A stretch of 64,000 nucleotides of DNA from Cupriavidus agavae (GCF_004217045.1 NZ_SGXM01000002.1:598558-662557); one strand, 5' to 3'. Shown: positions 29,684 to 38,651, counted from the first letter of the stretch. Program-made: numbers and translations. The notes: generated by a model not told the origin, from the letters alone.

Positions 29684-32365
29684 ATGACCGACGCCGCAAG
29701 ACCCGCCGTGCCTGCCAATCCGGCCGCTCCCACCCCGCTCGCCGATCTGGAACACGCGGGCGTGCCCCGCGCCACGGCGCGCCTGCAGATGCACGCGGGC
29801 TTCACGTTCGCCGATGCCGAGGCGCTGGTGCCGTACTACGCCGACCTCGGCATCAGCCACCTCTACCTCTCGCCGATCACCACGGCGCGCCCCGGCTCGA
29901 CGCACGGCTATGACGTGACCGATTTCACGCGCATCAATCCGGAGCTGGGCGGCGAGGCGGGCTTCGTCGCGCTGGCACGCCGGGCACGCGAGGCCGGGCT
30001 GGGTATCGTGATCGATATCGTGCCGAACCACATGGCAGCTGACGCCACCCACAACTCCTGGTGGCGCGACGTGCTCGCGCATGGCCCGCAAAGTGACTTC
30101 GCCCACTATTTCGACATCGACTGGCAAGCGCCCGACCCCGACCTGCGCGGCAAGGTACTGCTGCCGATTCTTGGCGATCCCTACCAGCACACGCTCGACG
30201 CCGGCAGCCTGACGGCCGCACGCAATGACGCCGGCGAGCCGGTGCTGCGCTACGGCGACCTCGACCTGCCGCTGAGCCTGCCGCCCGGTGTCGATGCGCT
30301 GCCCGAGGACAGCGCGGCGCTGCACCGCCTGCTGGAGCGCCAGCACTACCGGCTCGCCTGGTGGCGCACCGGGGCGGCCGCGCTGAACTGGCGCCGCTTC
30401 TTCGAGATCACCGAGCTGGCCGGCGTGCGCGAGGAGGCGGACGACGTGTTCGAGGCCGTCCACGCGCTGGTCTTCCGGCTCTACCGCGAAGGCTGGATCG
30501 ATGGGTTGCGCATCGATCACGTGGACGGGCTGGCCGATCCGGCCGGCTACTGCCGGCGCGTGCGCGAGCGGCTCGACCTGCTGCGCCCGGGCCGGCCGGC
30601 CGGGCTGGCGCGCCTGCACCCGTGGCTCGTGATCGAGAAAATCCTCGGCGAAAACGAAGCGCTGCCGCGCGGCTGGCAAGTGGACGGCACCACGGGCTAC
30701 GACTTCATGGACGAGGTGAGTGCAGTACTGCACGACGTGCACGGCGCCGGCCCGCTGAACATGCTCTGGATGCAGATCAGCGGCGATGACCGCGCGTTCC
30801 CGGCCTACGTGCTGGCCGGACGGCATCGCGTGCTGGCCCGGCACCTGGTGGCCGAGTTCGATGGCGTGGTGCACCGGCTGCACGCGCTGGCCCGTGCCGG
30901 CGCGGCCACCCGCGACCTGACACCGCACGCGCTGCGCCACGCGCTGACCGCCTTCCTGTGCCAGATTCCGGTCTACCGCAGCTACTACGCGGCGGTGCCG
31001 GCCGGGCAGGCGTCGCGCGATTGCGCCGCGGATGACGCCATGGTGCAGGGCGCCGCCGGCGCTGCCCGGGCCCAACTGGCGCCCGATGAATCCGCGGCGC
31101 TCGATTTCATCCTGACCTTCCTGCACGACGAACTGCCTGCCGCCGACGACGACGGGGAAGACCGCGCCGGCAAGCTCCGCGCCCGCCTGCAGCAACTGAT
31201 GCCCGCGCTGGCGGCCAAGTCCACCGAGGACACGGCGTTCTACCGCTACGGGCGGCTGCTCTCGCGCAACGAGGTAGGCAGCGATCCCGGCACCGTCGGC
31301 ATGGCGCCCGAGCGGTTCCACGACCGCATGCGGGCGCGCAGCGCCCACTGGCCGCACGCCATGCTGGCCGTGGCCACGCACGATCACAAGCGCGGCGAAG
31401 ACGCGCGCATGCGGCTGGCGGTGCTCAGTGAACTGGCTGACGAATGGGCCGAAGCCGTGGCGGGATGGGAAAGCCGGCTGGCGCCGCTGCTGGCGGCCTC
31501 GCCGCACGGCCCCGATGGCGTGGACCGGCTCATGCTGTACCAGACGCTGGTCGGTGCCTGGCCCGCCGATGGCGACGCGCTGAACGACGAGGGCGCGCAG
31601 CGCGCCTTGATCGACCGCATTCAGGCGTGGCAGCAGAAAGCGATCCGCGAAGCCAAGCGGCACGGCAGCTGGACGCACCCGGACACCGCCTACGAGGCGG
31701 CCTGCGAAGCGTTCCTGCCGGCGCTGGCGATGGGCGATGCGGGGAGCGTGCTCGAAGATATCGGCCGCTTCGCCGCCAGGATCGGGCCGGCGGCGGCCCT
31801 GAACAGCCTGTCGCAAACCCTGCTGCACCTGACGGCGCCCGGCGTCCCGGACCGCTACCAGGGCAACGAGACCTGGGATTTCAGCCTGGTCGACCCCGAC
31901 AACCGGCGCGCGCCCGATTACGCGCAGCTGCGGGCCCGGCTCGGCTGCCGCGCCGGCTGGGCGCAATGGCTGGAGCACTGGCGCGACGGCCGCATCAAGC
32001 AGCAACTGATTCGCAGCGTGCTGGCTGCGCGGCGCGCGCAGCCCGAACTGTTTGCGCTGGGCAGCTACGAGCCATTGGCGGCCAGCGGCGAACTGGCGGC
32101 CAGCGTACTGGCGTTTTGCCGTCGACACGGCAGTGCGCAGGCCGTGGTGGCGGTCTCGCGCCTGGCCGCGCGCCACGTGGAGCCGGCGCTGCCGCGCATC
32201 CCACCGCACTGCTGGCGCGACACGGGGCTGCACCTCGGCGACGGCGGCGCTGACGGCACCTGGACCGACGTCCTCACCGGCCACACGGTCAGCGCCCACG
32301 CGGGCTGGTTCCGTGCGCGCGACCTGTTCGCCGTACTGCCCGTCGCGCTGCTGGTCCGCCAGTAG
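29684..32365 (+). CDS. treY: Malto-oligosyltrehalose synthase
   Basis: TreY isomerises the reducing-end alpha-1,4 bond of a malto-oligosaccharide to the alpha,alpha-1,1 bond of trehalose. The 893-residue GH13 protein has an N-terminal ARLQMHAGFTFADAEALVPY segment, LYLSPITTARPGSTHGYDV, nucleophile D278 (GLRIDHVDGLADP), acid/base E318 (VIEKILGENE) and the late VPDRYQGNE motif. The first ~25 residues are a variable Ala/Pro leader. The Shine-Dalgarno signal is weak, which fits coupling to treZ just 7 nt upstream. With TreZ it turns storage glucan into free trehalose, closing the cycle with TreS-Mak-GlgE. Confidence 0.96.
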   Translation: MTDAARPAVPANPAAPTPLADLEHAGVPRATARLQMHAGFTFADAEALVPYYADLGISHLYLSPITTARPGSTHGYDVTDFTRINPELGGEAGFVALARRAREAGLGIVIDIVPNHMAADATHNSWWRDVLAHGPQSDFAHYFDIDWQAPDPDLRGKVLLPILGDPYQHTLDAGSLTAARNDAGEPVLRYGDLDLPLSLPPGVDALPEDSAALHRLLERQHYRLAWWRTGAAALNWRRFFEITELAGVREEADDVFEAVHALVFRLYREGWIDGLRIDHVDGLADPAGYCRRVRERLDLLRPGRPAGLARLHPWLVIEKILGENEALPRGWQVDGTTGYDFMDEVSAVLHDVHGAGPLNMLWMQISGDDRAFPAYVLAGRHRVLARHLVAEFDGVVHRLHALARAGAATRDLTPHALRHALTAFLCQIPVYRSYYAAVPAGQASRDCAADDAMVQGAAGAARAQLAPDESAALDFILTFLHDELPAADDDGEDRAGKLRARLQQLMPALAAKSTEDTAFYRYGRLLSRNEVGSDPGTVGMAPERFHDRMRARSAHWPHAMLAVATHDHKRGEDARMRLAVLSELADEWAEAVAGWESRLAPLLAASPHGPDGVDRLMLYQTLVGAWPADGDALNDEGAQRALIDRIQAWQQKAIREAKRHGSWTHPDTAYEAACEAFLPALAMGDAGSVLEDIGRFAARIGPAAALNSLSQTLLHLTAPGVPDRYQGNETWDFSLVDPDNRRAPDYAQLRARLGCRAGWAQWLEHWRDGRIKQQLIRSVLAARRAQPELFALGSYEPLAASGELAASVLAFCRRHGSAQAVVAVSRLAARHVEPALPRIPPHCWRDTGLHLGDGGADGTWTDVLTGHTVSAHAGWFRARDLFAVLPVALLVRQ

Positions 32366-32376
32366 GCGCCGGAACG

Positions 32377-32406
32377 AAAAAAACCCGCATCGCGGGGATG
32401 CGGGTT
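32377..32406 (-). terminator. Rho-independent terminator of the DUF1120 gene
   Basis: AACCCGCATC pairs with GATGCGGGTT over 10 bp with a 5-nt loop. On the minus strand the stem runs straight into seven Ts (A-run at 32377-32383 on the plus strand). It lies just past treY as well, so it may act in both directions, although the plus side lacks a T-run. Confidence 0.85.
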
Positions 32407-32442
32407 CCAGGTTGCCGCGCAGCGGCGGGCACAGCCGGTCAA

Positions 32443-33120
32443 TTACAGGTACACGACCGAGATCGTGGCCGAGCCGTCCAGCGAGACGTCCGACTTCAGA
32501 TCGGGCAGGTTGGCCGTGCTGTTCAGCGCGCCGATGACCTTCAGGACCTGCGAGATCGTGGTGAAGCTCGACGGCGAGCCGCCGTCGCTGGTCGACCAGG
32601 CATAGACCGTTTCCGGAGCGACGTAGTTGGAGACCGACGACGTGCCGCTCCACGTTGCGCCGCCGTCCGTCGAGCGGGTGCTGCCCACCACTGCGCTGCC
32701 GTCGCCCGAAGCGTCGGCCGGCAGGGCGCGGATCGCGAAGGCGCCGAGGTTCTTGCCGCCGACGCTGCCCAGGCCGAAGCCCATCGTGTTGGCGATGGTC
32801 GAGTCCACGCCGTTCAGGATCGCGGAGGCGCTGGCGGCACGGTTGTCCACCACGCGGTAGCCAACCTTGGCGGCGGCATCGCACGACATCGTCATCGTGA
32901 CCTGCTTTTCCGGCAGCTTGGTGGCGGCCGTGGCGCTCAGCGACTGCGCCGGGATCGTGCCGAAGTCCACCGCGCCGTCGCTCGACAGCGTGACATTGCA
33001 GGCGGCCGGGCGGATCACGCCCTTGACGGTCAGGTCGGCGCTTTCGGCGGCGAACACGCCCACCGAAGCAGTGGCCAGGAGCGTAAGGATAAGGCCGCGC
33101 TTGAGGTTCAGATTGCTCAT
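32443..33120 (-). CDS. Exported DUF1120 (fimbrial-like) protein
   Basis: This 225-residue protein has a clear signal peptide (ILTLLATASVGVFA then AESAD). The mature part is Ser/Thr/Gly-rich and beta-predicted. It has a Cys in VIRPAACNVTLS and a second in MTMSCDAAAK, which likely form the disulfide typical of pilin-like folds. IPAQSLSATAATKLPEKQVTM resembles DUF1120 proteins, a family related to fimbrial subunits but usually without chaperone/usher genes nearby. No such genes are seen here. It ends in ATISVVYL, a strand end with a terminal aromatic. A strong terminator follows. Confidence 0.75.
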   Translation of the reverse strand: MSNLNLKRGLILTLLATASVGVFAAESADLTVKGVIRPAACNVTLSSDGAVDFGTIPAQSLSATAATKLPEKQVTMTMSCDAAAKVGYRVVDNRAASASAILNGVDSTIANTMGFGLGSVGGKNLGAFAIRALPADASGDGSAVVGSTRSTDGGATWSGTSSVSNYVAPETVYAWSTSDGGSPSSFTTISQVLKVIGALNSTANLPDLKSDVSLDGSATISVVYL

Positions 33121-33206
33121 GATGTCTTCCTTTCAAAATCCAGTTGTCTGTGCCCTACCGGGCTTTCCTATCCGCCCGTGCTGGGTGGAACGACTGAAGT
33201 TTGGGC

Positions 33207-33225
33207 TAATCACGAACAACGATTA
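33207..33225. repeat. Inverted repeat upstream of the DUF1120 gene
   Basis: TAATC and GATTA are separated by 9 nt in an AT-rich patch about 90 bp before the start codon. It could be an operator or promoter element; the arms are short, so chance is possible. Confidence 0.25.
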
Positions 33226-33309
33226 ATCGGCGTTTCCTTAAAAATCAGCAGGACTGAAATCGGGAAACGACGATGCGCGGCCGGCGCAACACGCAACGGC
33301 GCAGGCAGC

Positions 33310-33711
33310 TCAGTGGTGCAGGCGGTGCGCGTCCGTATCGAGGGCTTTCTCGGCGGCATCGCCGCTCAGACCGCGGTAGTAAACGTGCACGCCGATCGCC
33401 AGCGAATCGTGGCGGATCTCGTTGAGCGCGCGCCAGGCCTGCGGCGCATTCCTGAAGACCAGATAGTGGGCCTCGCGCGCCACATGCGCTGCCACGTCAT
33501 GCAGGCCATGGTTCTGCAATGCCCCCACGAGGTGATCGAGGCTGCGGTGCGTGCGGGCGTCGGTACGCGGATAGAGCATGTGCAGCACGGCCACCGGGCC
33601 GCCGGGCTGCGCCGTGAAGGCGGCCACGATGTCCTGGTGGTGGATGGCGGTCACGGGCTCGTCGGACTGCGTGCGGACCGACGGTTTCTGGGCGAACACG
33701 GTGTGGTTCAT
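33310..33711 (-). CDS. Hypothetical protein, 133 aa
   Basis: This is a soluble, His-rich alpha/beta protein that I do not recognise. It has segments VAVLHMLYPRTDARTHRSLDH, LVGALQNHGLHDVAAHVARE and ALNEIRHDSLAIGVHVYYRG. The last resembles the end of some universal-stress-like or dioxygenase-fold domains, but not enough to name a family. AGGAGGTG lies 7 nt before the ATG, so translation should be efficient. A near-FNR site lies 55 bp upstream, which would fit expression at low oxygen. Confidence 0.65.
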   Translation of the reverse strand: MNHTVFAQKPSVRTQSDEPVTAIHHQDIVAAFTAQPGGPVAVLHMLYPRTDARTHRSLDHLVGALQNHGLHDVAAHVAREAHYLVFRNAPQAWRALNEIRHDSLAIGVHVYYRGLSGDAAEKALDTDAHRLHH

Positions 33712-33766
33712 GGCTTCACCTCCTGGTCAGAATCTGAACGAACAGTGAGGGGAAGATAAGGCAAGC

Positions 33767-33780
33767 TTGATTTATCTCAA
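33767..33780. promoter_or_regulatory. FNR/ANR-like site
   Basis: TTGAT-TTAT-CTCAA differs at one position from the FNR consensus TTGAT-N4-ATCAA. It lies 55 bp upstream of the hypothetical gene starting at 33711. Confidence 0.4.
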
Positions 33781-33901
33781 TATGCAATTACCGCAACAGT
33801 CAGTTCCACACTTCGATGTGAACCGTGCCGTCCGTCAGGCGTCCGCGCGCGGATACGCCGGCGACCTTTCGGACGGCTTTCTGGATTTTTCCTCCAAGCC
33901 G

Positions 33902-35020
33902 CTATCTTTGCGGAATCAAACTGCCGAGCAGGCCGCCGACGACAGGCAGGTTGCCAACCGGACTAATCGTATTTCCGCCATTTCCTCCGTTGGTGCCGCC
34001 CGTCGCGCCTTTCAGCGCATTGGTGACCGGCGCGAGCGGGCCATTGCTGCCGCCGGCCACGTTCGTGACGGCGCCCACGGTCGACACCAGCAGGTTCGAC
34101 ACCGGCGCCAGCGCCCCGGATGCCGGTGCGCCCGGCGTGCCGCCAAGGCTGCCGAGCAGGCTGGTCACCGGCGCCAGCGGACTGGCTGGCGCCGTGCCGC
34201 CCGGTGCGGTCACCGCACCGCCGAGCGCCGACACGGCAGTGCCAACCGTCGCCACGATGCCGCCCACCTCGCCCACCACCGGCGCCTGGGTCTGGGCGAG
34301 CACGGTACCGGTCTGGTTGACCAGGCCGCCCACGGCGGTCAGCAGGTTGTTCAGCGAACCCCCAAGGCCGGTGGTGGCGCCGAGCGCCTGGGTAGCGTTG
34401 CCAAGTACCGAGGTCAGGGGCACGATGACCGTGTTCGTGGTGGTCAAGAGTTGATTGACCGGCGTAGCCAGCGTGGCCGGCGACAATCCGCCCACCAGGC
34501 TGCCGGTCTGGCTGACCGCCGAGCCAAGCGGCGCCGTGACGCCTGCCAGCGGTCCGGTGCCGAGCGTACCGACCGTATTGCCGACGCTGCTGACCGCCGC
34601 GCCGAGTTCGGCAAGCGGCGTGGGTCCGGTAGCGCCCGTGGCACCTGTCGGCCCGGTCGCGCCGGTCGGTCCCGTGGCACCGGTGGCCCCCGTCGGTCCG
34701 GCTGGTCCCGCAGGCCCGGTGGCGCCGGTTGATCCAGTAGCACCGGTGGCGCCGGTGGCGCCAGTCGCACCTGTAGCCCCGGTCTGTCCGGTGGCTCCTT
34801 GCGTGCCCTGAGCGCCCGTCGCACCGGTGGCACCCGTGGCCCCGGTCGCACCGGTCGCACCGGACGTCCCCGCCGTGCCGGCCGTGCCCGGGTCGCCCTG
34901 CGCCCCCTGCACGCCCTGTGGGCCGGCGGCGCCCGGCTTGCCATCGTGGCCGTTCGCACAGCCGCCCAATAATGCCGCGACGCTGACCGTCACGCCGATC
35001 CAGTAGTGTTCCTTCCGCAC
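33902..35020 (-). CDS. Collagen-like repeat lipoprotein
   Basis: This is a 372-residue putative lipoprotein. The signal segment [12 protein letters not shown] has lipobox LGGC with C21. Residues 27-133 are 36 uninterrupted Gly-X-Y triplets, mostly GAT with GPT, GPA, GAQ and GTQ, a collagen-like region. The remaining ~240 residues are Gly/Ala/Thr/Val/Leu-rich with repeated SxLGxxT/VNxxTGT-like segments and no known domain. The GTG start has AGAGG about 7 nt upstream and places the signal peptide correctly. Bacterial collagen-like proteins are usually surface fibres, spore or adhesin parts. The triplet array may change length by slippage. Confidence 0.8.
   Translation of the reverse strand: MRKEHYWIGVTVSVAALLGGCANGHDGKPGAAGPQGVQGAQGDPGTAGTAGTSGATGATGATGATGATGAQGTQGATGQTGATGATGATGATGATGSTGATGPAGPAGPTGATGATGPTGATGPTGATGATGPTPLAELGAAVSSVGNTVGTLGTGPLAGVTAPLGSAVSQTGSLVGGLSPATLATPVNQLLTTTNTVIVPLTSVLGNATQALGATTGLGGSLNNLLTAVGGLVNQTGTVLAQTQAPVVGEVGGIVATVGTAVSALGGAVTAPGGTAPASPLAPVTSLLGSLGGTPGAPASGALAPVSNLLVSTVGAVTNVAGGSNGPLAPVTNALKGATGGTNGGNGGNTISPVGNLPVVGGLLGSLIPQR
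34622..34942 (-). repeat. Collagen-like Gly-X-Y coding repeat
   Basis: Thirty-six in-frame 9-bp units encode Gly-X-Y, the commonest being GGT/GCC/ACC-type codons for Gly-Ala-Thr. Units differ in third bases, so this is not a perfect tandem array, but long GAT runs (5 triplets twice) are prone to length change. Confidence 0.85.
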
Positions 35021-35162
35021 GATCCGACCTCTTGTTGTGTTGGGGTGGATTCGTACAAGGCAACGGGCATGCCATTGCAGCGGCACGGGCGGCGCGGCGC
35101 GTGGCAGGGGTCGACGTCGCCCGCAAACCCGCGCCGCACCGCGCCCGCACCGCCGGCAAGCC

Positions 35163-35195
35163 ATTGGGCCGCGCGTCTGAAACGGGCGGCCCAAT
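35163..35195. terminator. 10-bp perfect hairpin between cytochrome c peroxidase and collagen-like genes
   Basis: ATTGGGCCGC pairs with GCGGCCCAAT across a 13-nt loop. No T-run follows on either strand. Close by, at 35207-35223, GTTACG and CGTAAC form another inverted repeat with a 5-nt spacer. They lie after the cytochrome c peroxidase stop and before the collagen-like start, so may act as terminator or operator. Confidence 0.4.
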
Positions 35196-35252
35196 CGGCG
35201 TACGCTGTTACGTGTTACGTAACGGCGCCGGCCGGCACGGCACACCGACCGG

Positions 35253-36257
35253 TCATTCGAACGGCTTCGGCCGCGGCGTGTTGTCGCGCGAGGCCGGCAG
35301 GATCGGCAGCACCAGGCGCGGCTGGTCGCCGGTCAGCGTATGCAGGAAGGCCACGATATCGGCGTTCTCCTCGGCCGTGAAGGTCCGTCCAAGCTGGAGC
35401 CGGCCCATCACGTCCACCGCCTCGGTCAGCGTGGCCGCCTCGCCATCGTGGAAGTACGGATAGGTCAGCGCCACGTTGCGCAGCGTCGGCACCTTGAAGC
35501 TGAAGCGGTCGGCATCCTTGCCGGTCACCGCCGCCCGGCCCTCGGACGGGTTCCCCGTCTTGTAGGGCGCCACCAGGCCCATCTTCTGGAAAGATGTGCC
35601 GCCGAGGTTCGTGCCGCTGTGGCAGGCCACGCAGCCTGCCGACTTGAACAGCTGGTAGCCGCGCAACTCCTGGGCGTCGATGGCCTTGCGGTCGCCCCTG
35701 AGCCATTTGTCGAAGCGCGCGTTGGGCGTCACCAGCGTCTCCTCGAAGGCGGCGATGGCCAGCGTGATCTCGTCGATGGTCAGCCGGTCGGTCCTGAAGA
35801 CCTTGCGGAATTCCGCCACATACTCCGGAATCGACTGCAGCGTATCGACCGCCAGGCTGTGGGAAAACGCCATCTCGACCGGGTTGGCGATCGGGCCGTG
35901 CGCCTGCTCCTTGAGGTCCTTGGCGCGCCCGTCCCAGAACTGTACGAAGTTCAGGCTCGAATTGAGCACCGTGGGCGAGTTGATCCCGCCCTGCTGCCAT
36001 TTGTCGCCGATCGACGTCTTGATGTTGTCCGAACCCCCCATGCTGAGGTTGTGGCACGAGTTGCACGAGATGAAGCCCGAGCGCGAGAGGCGCGGCTCGA
36101 ACCATAGTTTCTTGCCGAGTTCGACCCGGGCGGGGTCCGTGACCTTGTGGGGCACGATCGGCTGCACCGGCTCCGCGGGAATGGCTGACTTTGCAGCAAC
36201 CGGGCTGGCGGACGAGAGAAGAAGGAGAAGAATGGGGAAGACAGTTCTGTATTTCAT
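35253..36257 (-). CDS. Di-haem cytochrome c peroxidase
   Basis: This 334-residue periplasmic enzyme reduces H2O2 using electrons from cytochrome c. A Sec signal peptide ([14 protein letters not shown]) precedes the mature protein. Two c-type haem sites are present: CNSCH (65-69) and CVACH (209-213). The MauG/CcpA family landmarks [28 protein letters not shown] and [17 protein letters not shown] are visible. GGAG lies 5 nt before the ATG. A symmetric FNR-family site lies 78 bp upstream, fitting the known control of such enzymes by oxygen-responsive regulators. Confidence 0.93.
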   Translation of the reverse strand: MKYRTVFPILLLLLSSASPVAAKSAIPAEPVQPIVPHKVTDPARVELGKKLWFEPRLSRSGFISCNSCHNLSMGGSDNIKTSIGDKWQQGGINSPTVLNSSLNFVQFWDGRAKDLKEQAHGPIANPVEMAFSHSLAVDTLQSIPEYVAEFRKVFRTDRLTIDEITLAIAAFEETLVTPNARFDKWLRGDRKAIDAQELRGYQLFKSAGCVACHSGTNLGGTSFQKMGLVAPYKTGNPSEGRAAVTGKDADRFSFKVPTLRNVALTYPYFHDGEAATLTEAVDVMGRLQLGRTFTAEENADIVAFLHTLTGDQPRLVLPILPASRDNTPRPKPFE

Positions 36258-36334
36258 GGCGACTCCGTTTGCCTGCCGCCGCGCCGACACGGGGGCGGCA
36301 CGCCAGATTAGGCACCGAGCCATCCGGGCGGGCC

Positions 36335-36348
36335 TTGACACCTGTCAA
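36335..36348. promoter_or_regulatory. FNR/DNR-family binding site
   Basis: TTGAC-ACCT-GTCAA is a perfect inverted repeat of the CRP/FNR type, extended by one C/G pair on each side. It lies 78 bp before the cytochrome c peroxidase start and 206 bp before the divergent 2TM gene. Confidence 0.55.
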
Positions 36349-36554
36349 GTCACATCGGGCCTCGCCCCAAACCCCGCCGGCGCTGCTGCCGCCGCGCAAC
36401 ACTGGCTGCCTTCCACGGCGAGGCGCGCCGCCATTCACCCCCCGTTTGCGTCGCTCGCGTCGTTTTCCCGTCGATTCGGCGGCGGCACGTGGACCCGGCC
36501 CCCGCCGTGGCTTATACCTGACACATCCGCAACCAGACACGAACGAGGTTCACG

Positions 36555-36890
36555 ATGCGACACGATTCCAGATTTCCCCCCGCGCGGGACGCCGGCGACG
36601 AAGCCTGGGCCTACTGGCGCGCCCGCCGCATGGTGCGGGCGCTGCGCGGCTGGTACATCCACCTGCTGGTCTACGTGGTGGTCAACAGCTGGCTGTGGCT
36701 GCGCTTCTTCTATTTCCCCAGCCCGTCGTGGTCGCACTATGCCCAGCACGGCTGGCCCTGGCCGCTGACCACCACGCTGGCCTGGGGTCTTGGCCTCGCG
36801 GTGCACGGGCTGCTGGTCTACGCCCGGCTGTCGCGCCGGGGGCACGACTGGGAAACCCGCAAGATCCGCGAGTTCATGGACCGGCAGTGA
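36555..36890 (+). CDS. 2TM-domain protein
   Basis: This 111-residue inner-membrane protein has two transmembrane segments (about 34-54 and 71-90) in the 2TM domain pattern: RRMVRALRGWYIHLLVYVVVN, then WGLGLAVHGLLVYARLSRRGHDWETRKIREFMDR. The same domain forms the N-terminus of the LytS-type kinase encoded 800 bp away (RRRVRGLRFFYLHALMYVAVN, then WGIGLAAHGIVTW). Stand-alone copies may dimerise with or modulate the kinase (inference). It is convergent with the response-regulator gene, 13 bp away. Confidence 0.85.
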   Translation: MRHDSRFPPARDAGDEAWAYWRARRMVRALRGWYIHLLVYVVVNSWLWLRFFYFPSPSWSHYAQHGWPWPLTTTLAWGLGLAVHGLLVYARLSRRGHDWETRKIREFMDRQ

Positions 36891-36903
36891 GCGCCGGGAC
36901 CGG

Positions 36904-37686
36904 CTACATCTGCCGGAAGCGGTGCACATAGGCGCGCGACACCGCAAGTTCGGTGTCGGCGTCGCGCATCCGCACGAACAGCCGGCCCGAATCATCGCGC
37001 CGGGTGCCGGCCACATGCTCCATGTTGACGATGGTCGAGCGGTGCACTTGCCAGAAGACTTCCGGGTCCAGCCCATCGACCAGTTCCTGCAGCGGCGTGC
37101 GGATCAGGTGTTCGCCGTCGCGCGTGTGCACCACCACGTACTTGTCGTCGCTCTGGAAGTACAGCACGTCCTGGATCGGCACATGGCTCGTGACGTTGCC
37201 CCGGCTGGCGCGCACCCAGCGCAGCGGCCCCGCCCCGCTCTCCGCCGGCCGCTGGCCGCGCGCCAGCTGCCCCAGCAGTTGCGCCAGCTCCGGCAACGGG
37301 GCGGCGTCGTGCAACGCCTTGCGCAGCCGTTCGATGGTGCGGCCGAGCCGCTCGTCGGTCACCGGCTTGACCAGGTAGTCGACGGCCGCGCGGTCGAAGG
37401 CGTCCAGCGCGAACTCGTCGTAGGCGGTCACGAACACCAGCCGGGTATCGGTCTCGATGCCCTGCGCCACCTCCAGCCCCGACAGCCCCGGCATCCTGAT
37501 ATCGAGGAAGGCCACCGACGGCTGCAGCCCGGCGATGGCCTCGGCCGCCGCCACGCCGTTGGCCGCCTCGGCCACGACCTGCAGTTCAGGCCAGAGCCGG
37601 GCCAGCTTGCCGCGCAGATGGGCGCGCAGGTGTTCCTCGTCGTCGGCGATGATCGCCGTGGGCGCGTTGGGCGCGGCAGGGGTCAT
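36904..37686 (-). CDS. LytTR-type response regulator
   Basis: This 260-residue regulator has a receiver (about 9-125) with acidic IIADDEE, phospho-acceptor D62 (AFLDIRMPGLSG) and K in YLVKPV. A LytTR DNA-binding domain (about 155-258) shows VLYFQSDDKYVVVHTRDGEHLIRTPL and FWQVHRSTIVNMEHV. It is the last gene of a two-gene operon: its ATG overlaps the kinase stop (ATGA). LytTR regulators commonly control surface, transport or peptide-signal functions; the target here is unknown. Confidence 0.94.
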   Translation of the reverse strand: MTPAAPNAPTAIIADDEEHLRAHLRGKLARLWPELQVVAEAANGVAAAEAIAGLQPSVAFLDIRMPGLSGLEVAQGIETDTRLVFVTAYDEFALDAFDRAAVDYLVKPVTDERLGRTIERLRKALHDAAPLPELAQLLGQLARGQRPAESGAGPLRWVRASRGNVTSHVPIQDVLYFQSDDKYVVVHTRDGEHLIRTPLQELVDGLDPEVFWQVHRSTIVNMEHVAGTRRDDSGRLFVRMRDADTELAVSRAYVHRFRQM

Positions 37687-38651
37687 GCGGCGTCTCCGGT
37701 TCTGAACTGGCGCGGCAGCGGGATCTCGATCAGCACGGCGGTGCCCGGCGCCCGGTCCTCGATCCGCACGTGGGCGTCGCCGTCATAGAGCACGGCCAGC
37801 CGCTCGCGCAGGTTGGCGAGTCCCACGCCCGAACCGTTCGCGGGGCGAAAACCCATGCCGTCGTCCTCGATCGTCGCCAGCATGCGCGGGCCGCGCCGCT
37901 CCAGCTTCACCAGCAGGCGGCCGCCTTCGATCTTCGGCTCCAGGCCGTGCTTGATGGCATTCTCGACCACCGGCTGCAGCAGCATCGGCGCCAGCGGCGC
38001 GGCGTCGAGCGCGGGGTCCATGTCCACCGTGTAGTGCAGCCGGTCGCCCATGCGGATCTTGAGCAGCGCCAGGTAGTCGCGCAGCAGCCGCGCCTCCTGG
38101 GCCACCGTGCCCTGCGTGGCGCGGCTGGCCGCCAGCGACGCGCGCAGGTAGGCGATGAAGTGTTCGAGCATCAGCGTGGCCTTCTGCGGCGCCGGCTCGA
38201 TCAGGCTGACCACGTTGGCCAGCGTGTTGAACAGGAAGTGCGGCTCGATCTGTGCCTGCAGCAGCCGCATCTGCGCCTCCACGAGCTGCTTCTGCGTGGA
38301 CAGCGTGCGCACCTGATCGCGCGCCATGTACTCGGCGATCTTGCGATCTTCCCAGCTGCGGCCCAGCATGCCCACGCGTGTCCACGTGACAATGCCATGC
38401 GCCGCCAGCCCGATGCCCCAGCCAAGCAGCGGCGCGTGGCCCCATGGCCGCCCTGCCGACAGCAGCCCGCCGACGATCAGCACCGCATTGACCGCCACGT
38501 ACATCAGCGCGTGGAGATAGAAGAAGCGCAGCCCGCGCACGCGGCGGCGGGCTTCCTCGTAGGCATGCTGGTCGGCGGGAGTCCGCCAGAGGTCGGGATC
38601 GACGGGGCGCACGGCAATCGGGGTGGCTGGGGATTGCCGCGAGATTACCAC
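37683..38651 (-). CDS. LytS-type sensor histidine kinase with 2TM domain
   Basis: This is a 322-residue membrane kinase. The N-terminal 2TM domain (about 36-108) has two hydrophobic segments and no periplasmic sensor of note. Then comes the His_kinase domain with LQAQIEPHFLFNTLANV (H138) and a HATPase_c with QPVVENAIKHGLEP, IEDDGMGF and GVGLANLRERL. The gene overlaps the LytTR regulator, so they form a pair. Input may be membrane state or an interacting protein; the separate 2TM protein nearby is a candidate partner. Confidence 0.93.
   Translation of the reverse strand: MVISRQSPATPIAVRPVDPDLWRTPADQHAYEEARRRVRGLRFFYLHALMYVAVNAVLIVGGLLSAGRPWGHAPLLGWGIGLAAHGIVTWTRVGMLGRSWEDRKIAEYMARDQVRTLSTQKQLVEAQMRLLQAQIEPHFLFNTLANVVSLIEPAPQKATLMLEHFIAYLRASLAASRATQGTVAQEARLLRDYLALLKIRMGDRLHYTVDMDPALDAAPLAPMLLQPVVENAIKHGLEPKIEGGRLLVKLERRGPRMLATIEDDGMGFRPANGSGVGLANLRERLAVLYDGDAHVRIEDRAPGTAVLIEIPLPRQFRTGDAA

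Noticed and set aside
34622..34942. Regular 9-bp repeats as a CRISPR or non-coding satellite
   Set aside because: The period is in frame and encodes Gly-X-Y triplets in a lipoprotein gene; there are no spacers.
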